Shown: piece after piece, positions 8,268 through 17,696 of the stretch | How the letters are laid out: each line of letters begins with the position of its first letter | How positions within the stretch are numbered: the first letter of the stretch is position 1 | From: Reinekea sp. G2M2-21 | GTDB taxonomy: Bacteria > Pseudomonadota > Gammaproteobacteria > Pseudomonadales > Natronospirillaceae | DNA length: 64,000 nucleotides | Assembly (NCBI RefSeq): GCF_015687175.1 | Contig: NZ_JADPQG010000002.1 | Coordinates: 1 to 64,000 of the forward strand | Reading direction: 5' to 3' | Made by a program: the position numbers and the translations under genes | Notes under the pieces: generated by a model | Database searches by the model: none | What the model was told of the DNA's origin: nothing | Seen by the model: the letters and a program-made list of their open reading frames with translations, nothing else

Positions 8268-9230
8268 TTACGCGGGTTGTTGTTGCCCCTGCACTGCTTG
8301 GTTGTCCAAAAGCTCGGCAGTTTCTTTCACACTTTTGTATGCGTTGAGATCGGTATACAACTCGTCTTTTAGCGGATTAAGTTTTCGGACAAAAATTCGG
8401 CGAATCTGGTAACCGAAAACACCGACGTTAGCCACAATACTCAGAAGCGATACGAACCACATCGCATCGGTACTTTGCGAAGCCTTAACCGCAAACATAG
8501 AGGAATCGACAAAGGTTGGGAACGCCATAACGAACATCATCCAGAACGCGAGAGTATGCGCTCGATGTTGCAACCATGCGCCCTTCGCCATCGTAAAGGA
8601 GGGAATCGTACAGGCTAATAACAGAGCTGCACCGGCGTAGAAGGAATGGTCCGGCACACAGTTGTAGACATAGGCAAAATTCCACAAATCATAGGCGATA
8701 ATCCAGAACCACAACATATCGGGCCAGAGCATGTCTTTGCTTTTACGTTGACTGATGACGATGCCAGCCCAACCGCAAATGGTAACAATATTCAGTATCC
8801 CAGCTATACCATTGACAATATTCCATTTCCCGCCAGTGATAACCATACCGTCATGCAGGCTCGTCGCAAATGTGGACACCTGAAACTCGCGAATTACCGC
8901 TTCTAGTATGTTCAAACCTAAAATGAAGGCAGGAAAGAACAAAAGCGCTTTGTATTTCTTAGCCCAATCGGTGTATCGAATGAGCATGAATCCCACGCAA
9001 CCGGCGATGGCGGAATACACTTTTACCCAGTGGAACCACGTACCAACACTTTCACCCGTTGCGCCATCGTGCTGCCAGAGTGTAAACGGCAAAACGATGG
9101 GCAAGACAATGAAGAAGAACACTGCTGCCCAGACTGAACGCCGTGAGATTTCATTAAGTAAAATTAGTGTGCCTAGAACAACGAACCAGGCAACAGCGGA
9201 ATACCAAGGAATGGGTTCGAACAGAAACAT
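8268..9230 (-). CDS. Multi-pass inner-membrane protein of unknown function (DUF5692-like)
   Basis: A 320-residue, strongly hydrophobic protein with about eight to nine membrane segments. Tryptophan-rich loops include WSAVAW-like starts, PDMLWFWIIAYDLWNFAYVYN and CVPDHSFYAG. The pattern resembles the DUF5692 membrane family as I remember it, whose role is not established. The last 60 residues are cytoplasmic and charged. It is divergent from a LysR regulator at 9440 across a 209-bp gap, so that regulator probably controls it. Membrane location is well supported; the family name is less so. Confidence 0.65.
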   Translation of the reverse strand: MFLFEPIPWYSAVAWFVVLGTLILLNEISRRSVWAAVFFFIVLPIVLPFTLWQHDGATGESVGTWFHWVKVYSAIAGCVGFMLIRYTDWAKKYKALLFFPAFILGLNILEAVIREFQVSTFATSLHDGMVITGGKWNIVNGIAGILNIVTICGWAGIVISQRKSKDMLWPDMLWFWIIAYDLWNFAYVYNCVPDHSFYAGAALLLACTIPSFTMAKGAWLQHRAHTLAFWMMFVMAFPTFVDSSMFAVKASQSTDAMWFVSLLSIVANVGVFGYQIRRIFVRKLNPLKDELYTDLNAYKSVKETAELLDNQAVQGQQQPA

Positions 9231-9439
9231 AGTCTGCCTCCTACGATGAGTGTTTTGAGCACTTGCTCGTGCGTTGAATCAATATGCGAATTGACCAAAT
9301 TCAGTATAAAAACGAAAAGGAAATGTCTGTAGAGCTGCAAATAGGCTGCAAGCGACCTAAAAACAGGACAATAACAACGGCGAGTGATTGACTTACATCA
9401 AGCGCTGAACCTGTCTCATACATCTGGAGAGCTGACAAC

Positions 9440-10324
9440 ATGCCAACCTTTGATGACTTACACCTATTTGCGCTCACTGTTCGACACAAAGGCATCAGTG
9501 CCGCCGCCGGTGCCATTGGCATGCAACGCTCGAAGCTGAGCAGGAGGCTTCAGGCTTTAGAGCGAAAGCTGGGGTATCAGTTACTGATTCGTACCACACG
9601 TAGCATCGAGCTGACGGAACAGGGCAAATGGCTTTACGAGCAAGTGAGCACACCGCTACTCACACTGAATGAAGTGATTGAGTTAATTGAAGACCAGAAA
9701 TCACAGCCACACGGAAAACTTCGAATGGTGATACCTCCAGTGCTTGGCGTCACCGAGTTTTTCACTCAAGTCATTGAAACCTACACCAGTCTTTATCCTG
9801 ATGTCCGCGTAGAAGTTCGGCACCAAACCAAGGCGGTTGACCTTCGTCGCACGAACACGGACATCCAAGTTTTACCTGTTTATCATCGCCCCAAAAGCGA
9901 AGATTATATTCAGCAGCATCTGGTCCATTTGCCGGTGTCGGCTGTCGCAACCGAAACGTACTTGATGGAACATGGGACACCCGAATCGATACAAGACTTA
10001 TCCACTCACCACATTCTGGGGAACCGTTACAGTAAAACGCAGTTACCGAGTCAACTTCCTTACTATGTTTACAGTGAAGACCTGCATTTGTTACGGAATT
10101 TAGCGCGCGATGGCAAAGGCATTGCGTTATTGCCCAAGGTGATGGTTGAAAAGTGCCTGAAAGATCAACAACTGAAGGAAGTCCTGACGAACATCGGATT
10201 TGACGATCTCCAGGTGAAATTGGTTTATGCGTCTTTGCCTTATTTGAGTGAGAAAAGCCGCAGCATGATTACGTTAATGCGCGAGACTCTGAAGAGCAAT
10301 GGGATTATTTCCTATCCGGTGTAA
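9440..10324 (+). CDS. LysR family transcriptional regulator
   Basis: A 294-residue protein with an N-terminal winged helix-turn-helix (KGISAAAGAIGMQRSKLSRRLQ at about 15-36) and TRSIELTEQGKWLYEQ after it. A substrate-binding domain from about 90 to 290 completes the usual LysR length. The start ATG at 9440 has GGAGAG 8 bp upstream. It is divergent from the membrane protein at 8268-9230, the common arrangement for LysR regulators and their target. The effector is unknown. An intrinsic terminator lies 18 bp after the stop. Confidence 0.85.
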   Translation: MPTFDDLHLFALTVRHKGISAAAGAIGMQRSKLSRRLQALERKLGYQLLIRTTRSIELTEQGKWLYEQVSTPLLTLNEVIELIEDQKSQPHGKLRMVIPPVLGVTEFFTQVIETYTSLYPDVRVEVRHQTKAVDLRRTNTDIQVLPVYHRPKSEDYIQQHLVHLPVSAVATETYLMEHGTPESIQDLSTHHILGNRYSKTQLPSQLPYYVYSEDLHLLRNLARDGKGIALLPKVMVEKCLKDQQLKEVLTNIGFDDLQVKLVYASLPYLSEKSRSMITLMRETLKSNGIISYPV

Positions 10325-10341
10325 AACGGCTGGTGTCAGTA

Positions 10342-10395
10342 CAGCACTTCTTTTTTTCTGGTAATGGCTTAAAGAAGTGCTGGCGATTTTTTTTA
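10342..10395. terminator. Bidirectional intrinsic terminator
   Basis: CAGCACTTCTTT at 10342-10353 and AAAGAAGTGCTG at 10371-10382 form a 12-bp stem, followed on the plus strand by a run of eight T. On the minus strand the stem precedes an AAAGAAGTGC-flanked T-rich segment. It separates the convergent LysR and NLP genes. Confidence 0.85.
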
Positions 10396-10416
10396 AAGGT
10401 GACGACCAAACCTCTG

Positions 10417-11640
10417 CTACGGCTGCTGGCAATATAGACTTAGATCATCGCAGTAATCTCCGGTACAGCGGATCCCCGCGACATAGCTGCCTTTGGCACA
10501 TTGGCCAAGGCCTTGCTCTTCAGAAAAGGCTTTGGTCCAGCTCCCAGCGGGTGCAAGGTGATTTCGAAGGATGAGCTTTAGGTTGTCGCAGTATCGGCCG
10601 CTGCAGGAAAGACCCACCAGAGCGGCGTCATCCCATGCCCAACTGTTGGGTGATTCTTCCGATATCCAGTTACTCGTCCACTGGCCTCCGTGAGGAGTGA
10701 CACTTGGCAGACTGCAGCATTTCAGCCGCTTGTTATCGCAGTATCGACCAGAGCATTGAATACCCGTAACAACGCGATCACCTGTACAAACGGCACCTGC
10801 GCCGCCTTCTTCGGAAAACCAAGCGCTGTATTGACAGTCTTCACCTTCAAAAAAATCTGGATAAGTATCGGGTTTAAACCGATTTAAATTATTTAAAAAA
10901 TTGCTGTCTTTTAAGGGGATGGTGGCCGAACCGTAGTTAAACCCATTCAATAATGCACGCATCTCGGTATTTGTTTTGTTATCACCGTAAAGCTCGAACC
11001 AACTGATCACGGGTGGCGTAACGAATGCTTGATAGGGATTCTCCGCCGCTTCTGACGCGCCAGCAAAACGCATGGAATGGGTGCGGATACCATCTTTGTG
11101 ATAAACCACACGGATGTGTGAGTTGGTGTGCGGAATATCCGCGATGGCTCTTGTGGTCATTTCGCCATGCGCACTAACGCTGCCATGCGTAACCTCACCA
11201 TTCTTCGTCCAGACAGCGGCCTGTTCCCAGTCGTGCCTGTGCCCAAATAAATCATAGCCAGACAATACTTTATCCTTCTCAAAATAGAGCGAATAAAAGT
11301 GTCCACAGTATTCGGAACCGCCCTGATCTACGCAAAGTGAACGATGCAGGGTATTGGAATAATTTAGGAAATCACTGTTACGACAATTGCCGCCCAAAGT
11401 TCCCGTTCTAGCATCTAGTCCCGCGTTTTGTTCGCCAGCGCGACTGATACCCGCCGCAGGGAAACAACCGTCGCCATCGAAATCAAACACAGGTGCAATT
11501 GCGAGCACTTGAGCGTCGGCTACCGCCTGTTCCAGATGGTAAAAGTTGCTAGCGTGTGCAGGGTAGGTTACGGATAGACCGAGGAACAACGCGACGTTAA
11601 TCCATCGCGACTTAACATTGAATAGGGTGTTTTGTGTCAT
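10417..11640 (-). CDS. Secreted NLP/NPP1-family cytolysin with three C-terminal cysteine modules
   Basis: The 407-residue protein has a signal peptide ending YPAHA (residue 30). The NPP1 (necrosis-inducing, NLP) domain spans about 35-250 and includes the family heptapeptide GHRHDWE at 133-139, followed by QAAVW. This is the cation-binding site of known NLP toxins, and two cysteines of type 1 NLPs (LCVDQGG, YCGHF) precede it. Residues about 262-407 hold three copies of a 45-residue module with SEE, then GxxCSGRYCDNxxLxC; the second copy lacks the last cysteine. The start ATG has GGAGAAG upstream. NLPs permeabilise plant membranes by binding sphingolipids. Target cells here are unknown. Confidence 0.85.
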   Translation of the reverse strand: MTQNTLFNVKSRWINVALFLGLSVTYPAHASNFYHLEQAVADAQVLAIAPVFDFDGDGCFPAAGISRAGEQNAGLDARTGTLGGNCRNSDFLNYSNTLHRSLCVDQGGSEYCGHFYSLYFEKDKVLSGYDLFGHRHDWEQAAVWTKNGEVTHGSVSAHGEMTTRAIADIPHTNSHIRVVYHKDGIRTHSMRFAGASEAAENPYQAFVTPPVISWFELYGDNKTNTEMRALLNGFNYGSATIPLKDSNFLNNLNRFKPDTYPDFFEGEDCQYSAWFSEEGGAGAVCTGDRVVTGIQCSGRYCDNKRLKCCSLPSVTPHGGQWTSNWISEESPNSWAWDDAALVGLSCSGRYCDNLKLILRNHLAPAGSWTKAFSEEQGLGQCAKGSYVAGIRCTGDYCDDLSLYCQQP

Positions 11641-11750
11641 ACTCTTCTCCAGGTATTGTTCAAGCCAATTGCCCGTTTCAAACTGCGTAGGATTTTCGGG
11701 CTGAGTGATGATTTTTATTTTTATGAGATGCTGCTAGAAAAGACTTTGCA

Positions 11751-11984
11751 TCATTTAGTCTTTACAGATTTTACGATGAACGGCAACAATATGAGTATTG
11801 TGCCAGCCAAAATGGTGCCTATATTTTCATAAGATGCTTCAGATGATTGAACAATCTTTTGGAATGAACTCCCATCTGACCCACTGACGGGCAAGAAATC
11901 GGTAATGAGCGGAAACCCGAATACCATTGCCAAAACGGTGTAGCCGATTAGAGAAATGCCCAACAATATGAAGACTTTATCCAT
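11751..11984 (-). CDS. Small two-segment membrane protein
   Basis: A 77-residue ORF with two hydrophobic segments (about 5-28 and 55-72) joined by a polar loop, ending KSVKTK. No family is recognised. It lies between the NLP gene and another small membrane gene on the same strand. The membrane topology supports that it is real, but no function can be given. Confidence 0.45.
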   Translation of the reverse strand: MDKVFILLGISLIGYTVLAMVFGFPLITDFLPVSGSDGSSFQKIVQSSEASYENIGTILAGTILILLPFIVKSVKTK

Positions 11985-12059
11985 AATTTTTTTTCACAAA
12001 ACGTCACTTTAAAACAAATAAACGGTAGAAAGCTTTGTATCTAAAGCCAGGTACTGGCT

Positions 12060-12401
12060 TCACACTAACCACAGTAAGTATTTTGAAACTGATAAGAGCC
12101 AAAACAAAAAAGCAAAAAAACCAGCCAAACGAAAGTAAAATGCCTTTGGGTATAGCCTTCGATGCAGCAGTAAAGTAATTAAAAAAACTGCGCCTGTTAA
12201 ATCAAGAACCAAACTAAAATTTAAGGTCCCCTGCACAACAAGTATTGATGTTGGCCCGCCATTTCCCCCAAAAATTTCAGCATTCAATAACCAAACATAG
12301 AAGTCACTGAAATAAGCTGCACTAAGGGCAAGGACCAACCAATAGAGCGGATACTGCAAACTAAATAGTGTTAAAACTTTTCTGTAGGTATTCGAATCCA
12401 T
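12060..12401 (-). CDS. Small multi-pass membrane protein
   Basis: A 113-residue ORF with about three to four membrane segments separated by short charged loops (LLHRRLYPKAFYFR). It is Leu/Phe/Tyr-rich throughout, and I do not recognise a family. It is upstream of the two-segment membrane gene at 11751 on the same strand, 75 bp away, so the two may be co-transcribed. Base composition is more AT-rich than that of neighbouring genes, which may indicate transfer. Confidence 0.5.
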   Translation of the reverse strand: MDSNTYRKVLTLFSLQYPLYWLVLALSAAYFSDFYVWLLNAEIFGGNGGPTSILVVQGTLNFSLVLDLTGAVFLITLLLHRRLYPKAFYFRLAGFFAFLFWLLSVSKYLLWLV

Positions 12402-12724
12402 TCAATGTCCTTATGTTTAACACCAAGGGGGAGTGCAGCATTTAATTAGATTGTCTTTATCAAAACACAAAGTGAACGGAAAAAACAAGAAATTGAACAA
12501 AACATTAAATCAGAGTTGCCCTAAGATATCTCCAGCTTTTAATTTATATGTAGCGCAACCTCTCAAAAATACGAATATAAGTATTAGAGCAACCCGTGTT
12601 TTTTTTCATCACGGGTAATAACTTCCTTGAAAATGACATTCTCACTTTATCGGCGACCCTCAACCGAGGGTCGCGTGATGTGTGTTAGGGCGTTTAAGCC
12701 CTGAAAACTTATTAAAGCAATGCC
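12402..12724. other. Intergenic region with two hairpins and an IS-end-like sequence
   Basis: A stem ACCCGTG/CACGGGT with a T-rich loop lies at 12592-12616, and GCGACCCTC/GAGGGTCGC at 12653-12674. The second lies about 50 bp beyond the stop of the minus-strand gene at 12725, and may terminate it. The 13-mer CAGAGTTGCCCTA at 12511-12523 recurs at 42741 as half of a palindrome. No gene is seen. Confidence 0.5.
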
Positions 12725-14962
12725 CTAGTGCACAAACGTGCTGCGTTGCTGTACCCGGCTGAAGTCCACCACCTCAGGATTAAAGCGAGGCAGGTCTACT
12801 TTAAACACAGGGTCAATCGGCGGGAAGTGCACTACAGGGTCCATCAACACGGGAACAAACACGCCACTCTTGCAGCTTTTAACGGCTAAGTCTTCCATAA
12901 TTTGACCGCGTCGCGCGAGGTCATCGAACTCACGCGTAACCGGAGCACCCAATGGGTCCGGCACGGTAATACCGGTTAAGAAACCAGACAAGGTGGTTGG
13001 AAAACTCTGTGGCTTCACATGGGTAAACGACGTTTGCGTTTCTCCTGAATGGCAATCGTCGCAGGTATTCAACGACAATTTATGACGCACGGTCCCTTCC
13101 AGCGTTGGAGTGCCGGACGCGGTGGTTTCAGTACAGAAACCGGCACCAGGCACAATCGTTGTTGTGGGGTGTGCGGTCCAAACGGTGCCGAAACCATAAT
13201 CGGCATGCGACCCTAAGAATGGGTTGCCTGCAAACGTATCCGGCACGACGTGGCTTTCACACGAAATAGCGTCTGCGTTGGTTTCCATAAATTGTTTGGT
13301 CACCAATGAACTGTTGCGAAACAAGGCTGGATCTGGTGTTTGCTTAATGGTGGCGGAAACTAGGCTGGCGCTACCGGCATCGATAACAAACTCCCTGAGC
13401 TGCCAAGGGAATGACAACGCAATTTCGTTCGTGCGCAATTGGTTCAACGCGCTGCCGTTTGGCTTGTTGGGCATTGCATTAGCGGTGGTAACGTCGTCGG
13501 TTATGGCTTGCAGCGCTGCGTTAAAAGCGGCCGTGCCGAATGCCATAGATGACAGATCGATCCATTCATTGGCACGCGATTTCACCGACGTACAGAAACT
13601 GGAGGTATCACCGTATTCGAAGATTACCGTCATAGCCTGGGTAGACCCTAAGTTGCCCGACGTACAGGAAGGGCTGGCCGGGTCGACCAAGCCAAACACG
13701 AAACGAATTTCACCCGGCTGGCCGGTTTGCCCGTAAGAAGATGTACTGGCCAGATCGATACGATTCACAATAGCCAACAAACGGAATGGCAGGTTGTTCA
13801 TATCCAGCGTGCTGGCGTTTACGCCATCCCAGCCGCCAAAGAAGTTTTGCATATTGGTTCGTTGAAAAACGGTGAAGCCATTCACGGTTTGTGGGCTCAT
13901 CCAGTTCAACAACCAATTGTGCGTAAACTCTTGTGCGCTGATGCCGGTAATAGAGGTATTGGCCATGTTGGTCATTAACGTTTTAAAGGACCAAGCGCCA
14001 TTCACATTACCGAGGTTGCCGTCGCCGTCTACGTCACATGGGTCAAATGTGCGGGAGAAATCGGCGGTGACCGACGGATGCGTCACCATCAGGCTCTTAG
14101 CTTCATTGTGTGCCATCGGCAACAGGGGGGTAAAATCGATCGCCGGAAAGAAGGGTGTTAATACCGTTCCATCCTCTAACTCAATTGGCTTCTGCCCAGT
14201 CGGCGGATTTTTGGGTTCAAACTTCGCTGCGCCAACCACGGATCGCCCAGAGAACAATTCGACTGTTGAGCCTCCAAATTTTTCGACACGGCTGATGAAT
14301 TTTTCTTCATTGCGCAGTTGCGATTTAAAATCGAAATTAAAGAACGACGAATAGAGACCATCGCCTCGTTCTTGGTCCGGTAGAATGCCTAAGTCGTTAA
14401 GAGCTATGGTGCGGCCACTGAAGTTAAACGGGATAACCGACTTCAGACCTTCCACGCCCTTAAAGCTCACCAGAATGGCTGCGTTATCGCCGTTTTCGCG
14501 TTCTTTGTTGAGTTCAAACAACTGGTTATTCAGCGCTGGCGGTGGTGCTTTCACAAAACTGGGTTCAAACCCAAAACCGCTCGGTCCCGGTGGCTGCTTG
14601 AACATAGCCTCAGCGATTTCCAGGTCGGCACCGTCGACGGTGCCATTGCCATCAAGATCGCCATCGGGGTCATCTGTTTTAAAGCGTGTCAGTAGGCTTT
14701 TGATATCACGGTCATCCACGATGTTATTGTTGTCAAAGTCGGCGTCACAACGGTTGCCGAAGCCATCACCGTCGGTATCACGCTGTAATGGGTTAAATAC
14801 TTTTACACAGTTATCGATGACATCGACGATGCTGTCTTTGTCGGAATCGGCGTTTAGATCGGCGGCCTGGCCTAACGACATCGACGCAGATAAAACAATC
14901 GCCAGCGATAACTTTTTATAAGCAAACTCTCTCTTTCGGTTTTTACTGATTACCCTTTCCAT
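12725..14962 (-). CDS. Large secreted protein with calcium-binding repeats and one CxxCH motif
   Basis: A 745-residue protein with a signal peptide (cleavage near SLGQA, about residue 33). Residues about 38-75 carry thrombospondin type 3-like acidic repeats (DSDKDSIVDVIDNC, RDTDGDGFGNRCD). Residues about 78-118 form a dockerin-like pair of calcium loops (DFDNNNIVDDRD, DLDGNGTVDGADL). The remaining 600 residues are unrecognised, with a further DVDGDGN loop near 310. A single CDDCH heme-type motif lies near residue 634. One such motif could bind heme c, or be coincidental. The role may be extracellular polymer binding or oxidation, which is inference. Confidence 0.7.
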   Translation of the reverse strand: MERVISKNRKREFAYKKLSLAIVLSASMSLGQAADLNADSDKDSIVDVIDNCVKVFNPLQRDTDGDGFGNRCDADFDNNNIVDDRDIKSLLTRFKTDDPDGDLDGNGTVDGADLEIAEAMFKQPPGPSGFGFEPSFVKAPPPALNNQLFELNKERENGDNAAILVSFKGVEGLKSVIPFNFSGRTIALNDLGILPDQERGDGLYSSFFNFDFKSQLRNEEKFISRVEKFGGSTVELFSGRSVVGAAKFEPKNPPTGQKPIELEDGTVLTPFFPAIDFTPLLPMAHNEAKSLMVTHPSVTADFSRTFDPCDVDGDGNLGNVNGAWSFKTLMTNMANTSITGISAQEFTHNWLLNWMSPQTVNGFTVFQRTNMQNFFGGWDGVNASTLDMNNLPFRLLAIVNRIDLASTSSYGQTGQPGEIRFVFGLVDPASPSCTSGNLGSTQAMTVIFEYGDTSSFCTSVKSRANEWIDLSSMAFGTAAFNAALQAITDDVTTANAMPNKPNGSALNQLRTNEIALSFPWQLREFVIDAGSASLVSATIKQTPDPALFRNSSLVTKQFMETNADAISCESHVVPDTFAGNPFLGSHADYGFGTVWTAHPTTTIVPGAGFCTETTASGTPTLEGTVRHKLSLNTCDDCHSGETQTSFTHVKPQSFPTTLSGFLTGITVPDPLGAPVTREFDDLARRGQIMEDLAVKSCKSGVFVPVLMDPVVHFPPIDPVFKVDLPRFNPEVVDFSRVQQRSTFVH

Positions 14963-15937
14963 TTTATTAACCTCAATTATTTTTTAGTTAAAAAATGCTG
15001 CAATAGCCCACCAAAAACCAATCGATAAGGGCCGACAACACAACCAGCATTTGAAAAACGACAACCGATGCCTCCGGCTTTACTGCCCTGCAAAGCCGCT
15101 CCATGAGTTCAACGCGTTGTCCTGCATTACATTGCAAACAAGACCACGTAATGCCAGGGACAAAAATATAGAAGGTAATTCTGACGGAAATGTTCACCAG
15201 TGATCATTCTCGAAACTTTTGCTTCAGGAATGTTCATTTTTTCGACTTGCGTCGCAAGCGCCAGTTGAGGGCTGTCTAAAAGAACGGTCTTGAGAAAACC
15301 GAACGCCTGTGAGGCTGTTTTGGATCACGACCGCCTATTGGGAAAAATTTTGGATAAGCAAACCACAAATTACGAACAGCCCAGACGGGGATGCAGCGTT
15401 CTCTGTTCTGCGGTTAAGTCCATCTCGAAATTCAGCATGTCATATCTTTACACCAAACCGTTAACGAGTCGCGCGATGTCACCAACTTGCCGCGATAAAT
15501 TTCGTGTTCTTCTTTCCGATTGAACCCTGATGAATAAGGCACTAGATGAAGTTGCTAGTGACATTGTTTGGCGTGCAATGCGTAAACCTGTAACAAAACA
15601 CGCCGTTTTCAGGAAATTACAGGTTTGTTTCAAACTTTTTTTGCGACGCAGATCTCAGAACCGAAAACGCAATTGGTACTACATTGAACCTATTGGTACT
15701 TAAATAATAAATCCAAAACCCAAGCAAACATTGGTATTAGACCTTAGTATCAATTTAATTGCGCGTTTCAATCCAAATTCGCCGGGATTAAGGAAATACC
15801 AAAGTAGAACCAATAAACGAGACGATAGAGTGTTGGTAAATAGTGAGATTGTGATGTTCCGCTTTTGTCTGGCAACGATGTATTCCGTCTGAATCGCATT
15901 AGAGCAACTGAAAACGACTAATAACAAAGGTAAACTC
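14963..15937. other. Nearly 1-kb region upstream of the chitinase gene
   Basis: Short open frames occur on both strands but none has a ribosome-binding site and protein-like composition. The right part (15670-15930) is AT-rich and contains repeated ATTGGTAC/TT boxes, likely the chitinase control region. The left part may be decayed DNA. I could not identify a former gene. Confidence 0.45.
15672..15803 (+). promoter_or_regulatory. Repeated ATTGGTACT boxes upstream of the chitinase
   Basis: ATTGGTACT occurs at 15672-15680 and 15692-15700, exactly 20 bp apart (two helical turns). ATTGGTATT follows at 15730-15738 (extended by AGACC) and the inverted form AATACCAA at 15795-15802. TGGT...ACC half-sites are typical of GntR-family operators. 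A role in chitin-dependent control is inference. Confidence 0.4.
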
Positions 15938-17596
15938 ATGACTTTTATCAGCAAAACAGGTCGAACTGGTCGATGGATGATAGCCGTTGGCGCGCTGGCA
16001 TTTTCGTCAGCCGCCATGGCCGTTGATTGTAATGGCGTTGATGAGTGGCAGCCCAGCGCTGTTTACTTAGGTGGCGACAAAGCAACTCAATCCAACAAGC
16101 TTTACACCGCCGCCTGGTGGACACAGAACCAAAGCCCGGCAACGCATTCTGGCCCGTGGCAAGAATGGAAACTGCAGGGCACCTGCGACACCACAAACCC
16201 TCCGGGCAACCAGCCACCGGTGGCAAGAACCAATGGGCCATTCAGCGCGCAGAAAAACCAAACCATTGCCATGAGCGCCACCGGCTCCAGCGACAGCGAC
16301 GGCTACATTGCCAGCTACGCATGGAACTTCGGCGACGGTCAATCCAGCAGTGACATGAACCCTGGGCATCAGTACGGCGCAGCCGGCACTTACGATATTT
16401 CCTTGGTTGTTACGGACGATGATGGGGCTAAGAGCACTGCCACCACCACGGCCGTTATTACCGATGGTACTCCGCCACCACCACCGCCGGGCGATACCAA
16501 AATAATTGGTTACTTCGCCGAGTGGGGTATTTATGGCCGCAACTATCACGTGAAAAATATTCACACAAGCGGCTCGGCTGAGAAGCTGACGCACATTTTG
16601 TACGCGTTCGGTAATGTCACCAACGGTAAGTGCGCCGTCGGCGACTCATATGCTGCATACGACAAAGCCTATTCTGCTGCAGACAGTGTTGATGGCGTGG
16701 CGGACACTTGGGATACCGGTGCCTTACGTGGCAACTTCGGTCAGTTGAAGCGTTTGAAGAAAATGTACCCGAACCTGAAGATCGTTTGGTCATTTGGTGG
16801 GTGGACCTGGTCACGCGGCTTCGGTGAAGCGGCGCAAAACCCGGCCGCATTTGCCGATTCCTGTTACAGCTTGGTGAACGACCCACGTTGGGCGGGCGTA
16901 TTCGACGGTATCGATATCGATTGGGAATACCCGAACGAATGTGGCCTGACTTGTGACAACAGCGGCTTCGATGGCTACCGAAACCTGATGGCCGCTCTGC
17001 GCGCCCGTTTTGGAACACAGTTGGTAACCTCTGCCATTGGTGCGGGTGAATCGAAACTGCGGGCAGCCGACTACGGTGGTGCTTCCGATTATGTCGACTT
17101 CTACATGCTGATGACGTACGACTACTTCGGCGCCTTTAACCCTGCCGGACCTACCGCACCGCATTCAGCACTCAACAACTATAGTGGCATTCCAACACCG
17201 GGCTTCTATTCCGACAAAGGTGTTCAGGTTCTGAAGAGCTTGGGTGTACCGAGCGATAAAATCCTGTTGGGCATCGGCTTCTATGGTCGCGGCTGGACCG
17301 GCGTGACACAAAGCACTCCGGGTGGCAGCGCTACTGGCGCAGCACCAGGTGAATACGAAGCGGGCATCAACGATTATAAGATCCTGAAAAACAGCTGCCC
17401 TGCGACTGGCACCATTGCAGGAACCGCCTACGCATACTGTGGCGGTAACTGGTGGAGCTATGACACGCCAAGCACGATTCAGACGAAAATGAACTACGTA
17501 AAACAACAGGGTTTAACGGGTGCATTCTTCTGGGAACTGAGTGGCGACACGACGGATGGCGAATTGATTCGAGCGATTGATAACGGCTTGAATTAA
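15938..17596 (+). CDS. Secreted GH18 chitinase with CBM5/12-like and PKD domains
   Basis: A 552-residue enzyme that hydrolyses chitin outside the cell. A signal peptide ends near SSAAMA (residue 28). Residues about 30-85 form a chitin-binding CBM5/12-like domain with the aromatic AWWTQNQ strip. A PKD domain follows (about 95-175, SYAWNFGDG), then a PPPPPP linker. The GH18 barrel starts at KIIGYFAEW and contains the catalytic FDGIDIDWEYP (DxxDxDxE) at about 323-333, followed by MLMTYDYFG and a WWSYD substrate-binding strand. The family's retaining mechanism uses the last Glu of that motif. A strong terminator follows. The upstream region holds repeated boxes that may be operators. Confidence 0.93.
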   Translation: MTFISKTGRTGRWMIAVGALAFSSAAMAVDCNGVDEWQPSAVYLGGDKATQSNKLYTAAWWTQNQSPATHSGPWQEWKLQGTCDTTNPPGNQPPVARTNGPFSAQKNQTIAMSATGSSDSDGYIASYAWNFGDGQSSSDMNPGHQYGAAGTYDISLVVTDDDGAKSTATTTAVITDGTPPPPPPGDTKIIGYFAEWGIYGRNYHVKNIHTSGSAEKLTHILYAFGNVTNGKCAVGDSYAAYDKAYSAADSVDGVADTWDTGALRGNFGQLKRLKKMYPNLKIVWSFGGWTWSRGFGEAAQNPAAFADSCYSLVNDPRWAGVFDGIDIDWEYPNECGLTCDNSGFDGYRNLMAALRARFGTQLVTSAIGAGESKLRAADYGGASDYVDFYMLMTYDYFGAFNPAGPTAPHSALNNYSGIPTPGFYSDKGVQVLKSLGVPSDKILLGIGFYGRGWTGVTQSTPGGSATGAAPGEYEAGINDYKILKNSCPATGTIAGTAYAYCGGNWWSYDTPSTIQTKMNYVKQQGLTGAFFWELSGDTTDGELIRAIDNGLN

Positions 17597-17626
17597 GACA
17601 CGCTAACACCAGCGTTATATATAGAT

Positions 17627-17654
17627 AAAAAGCACAGCCTGGCTGTGCTTTTTT
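17627..17654 (+). terminator. Intrinsic terminator of the chitinase gene
   Basis: AGCACAG and CTGTGCT pair around CCTGG, preceded by an A-run and followed by eight T. It lies 30 bp after the stop codon. Confidence 0.9.
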
Positions 17655-17696
17655 TTGCCTGATATGTTGATTCGCATTTTGGTGCAATGTGCTGAA

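Noticed and set aside
14988-15633. Short ORFs upstream of the chitinase
   Set aside because: No start signals and unlikely composition; the region reads as control or decayed DNA.
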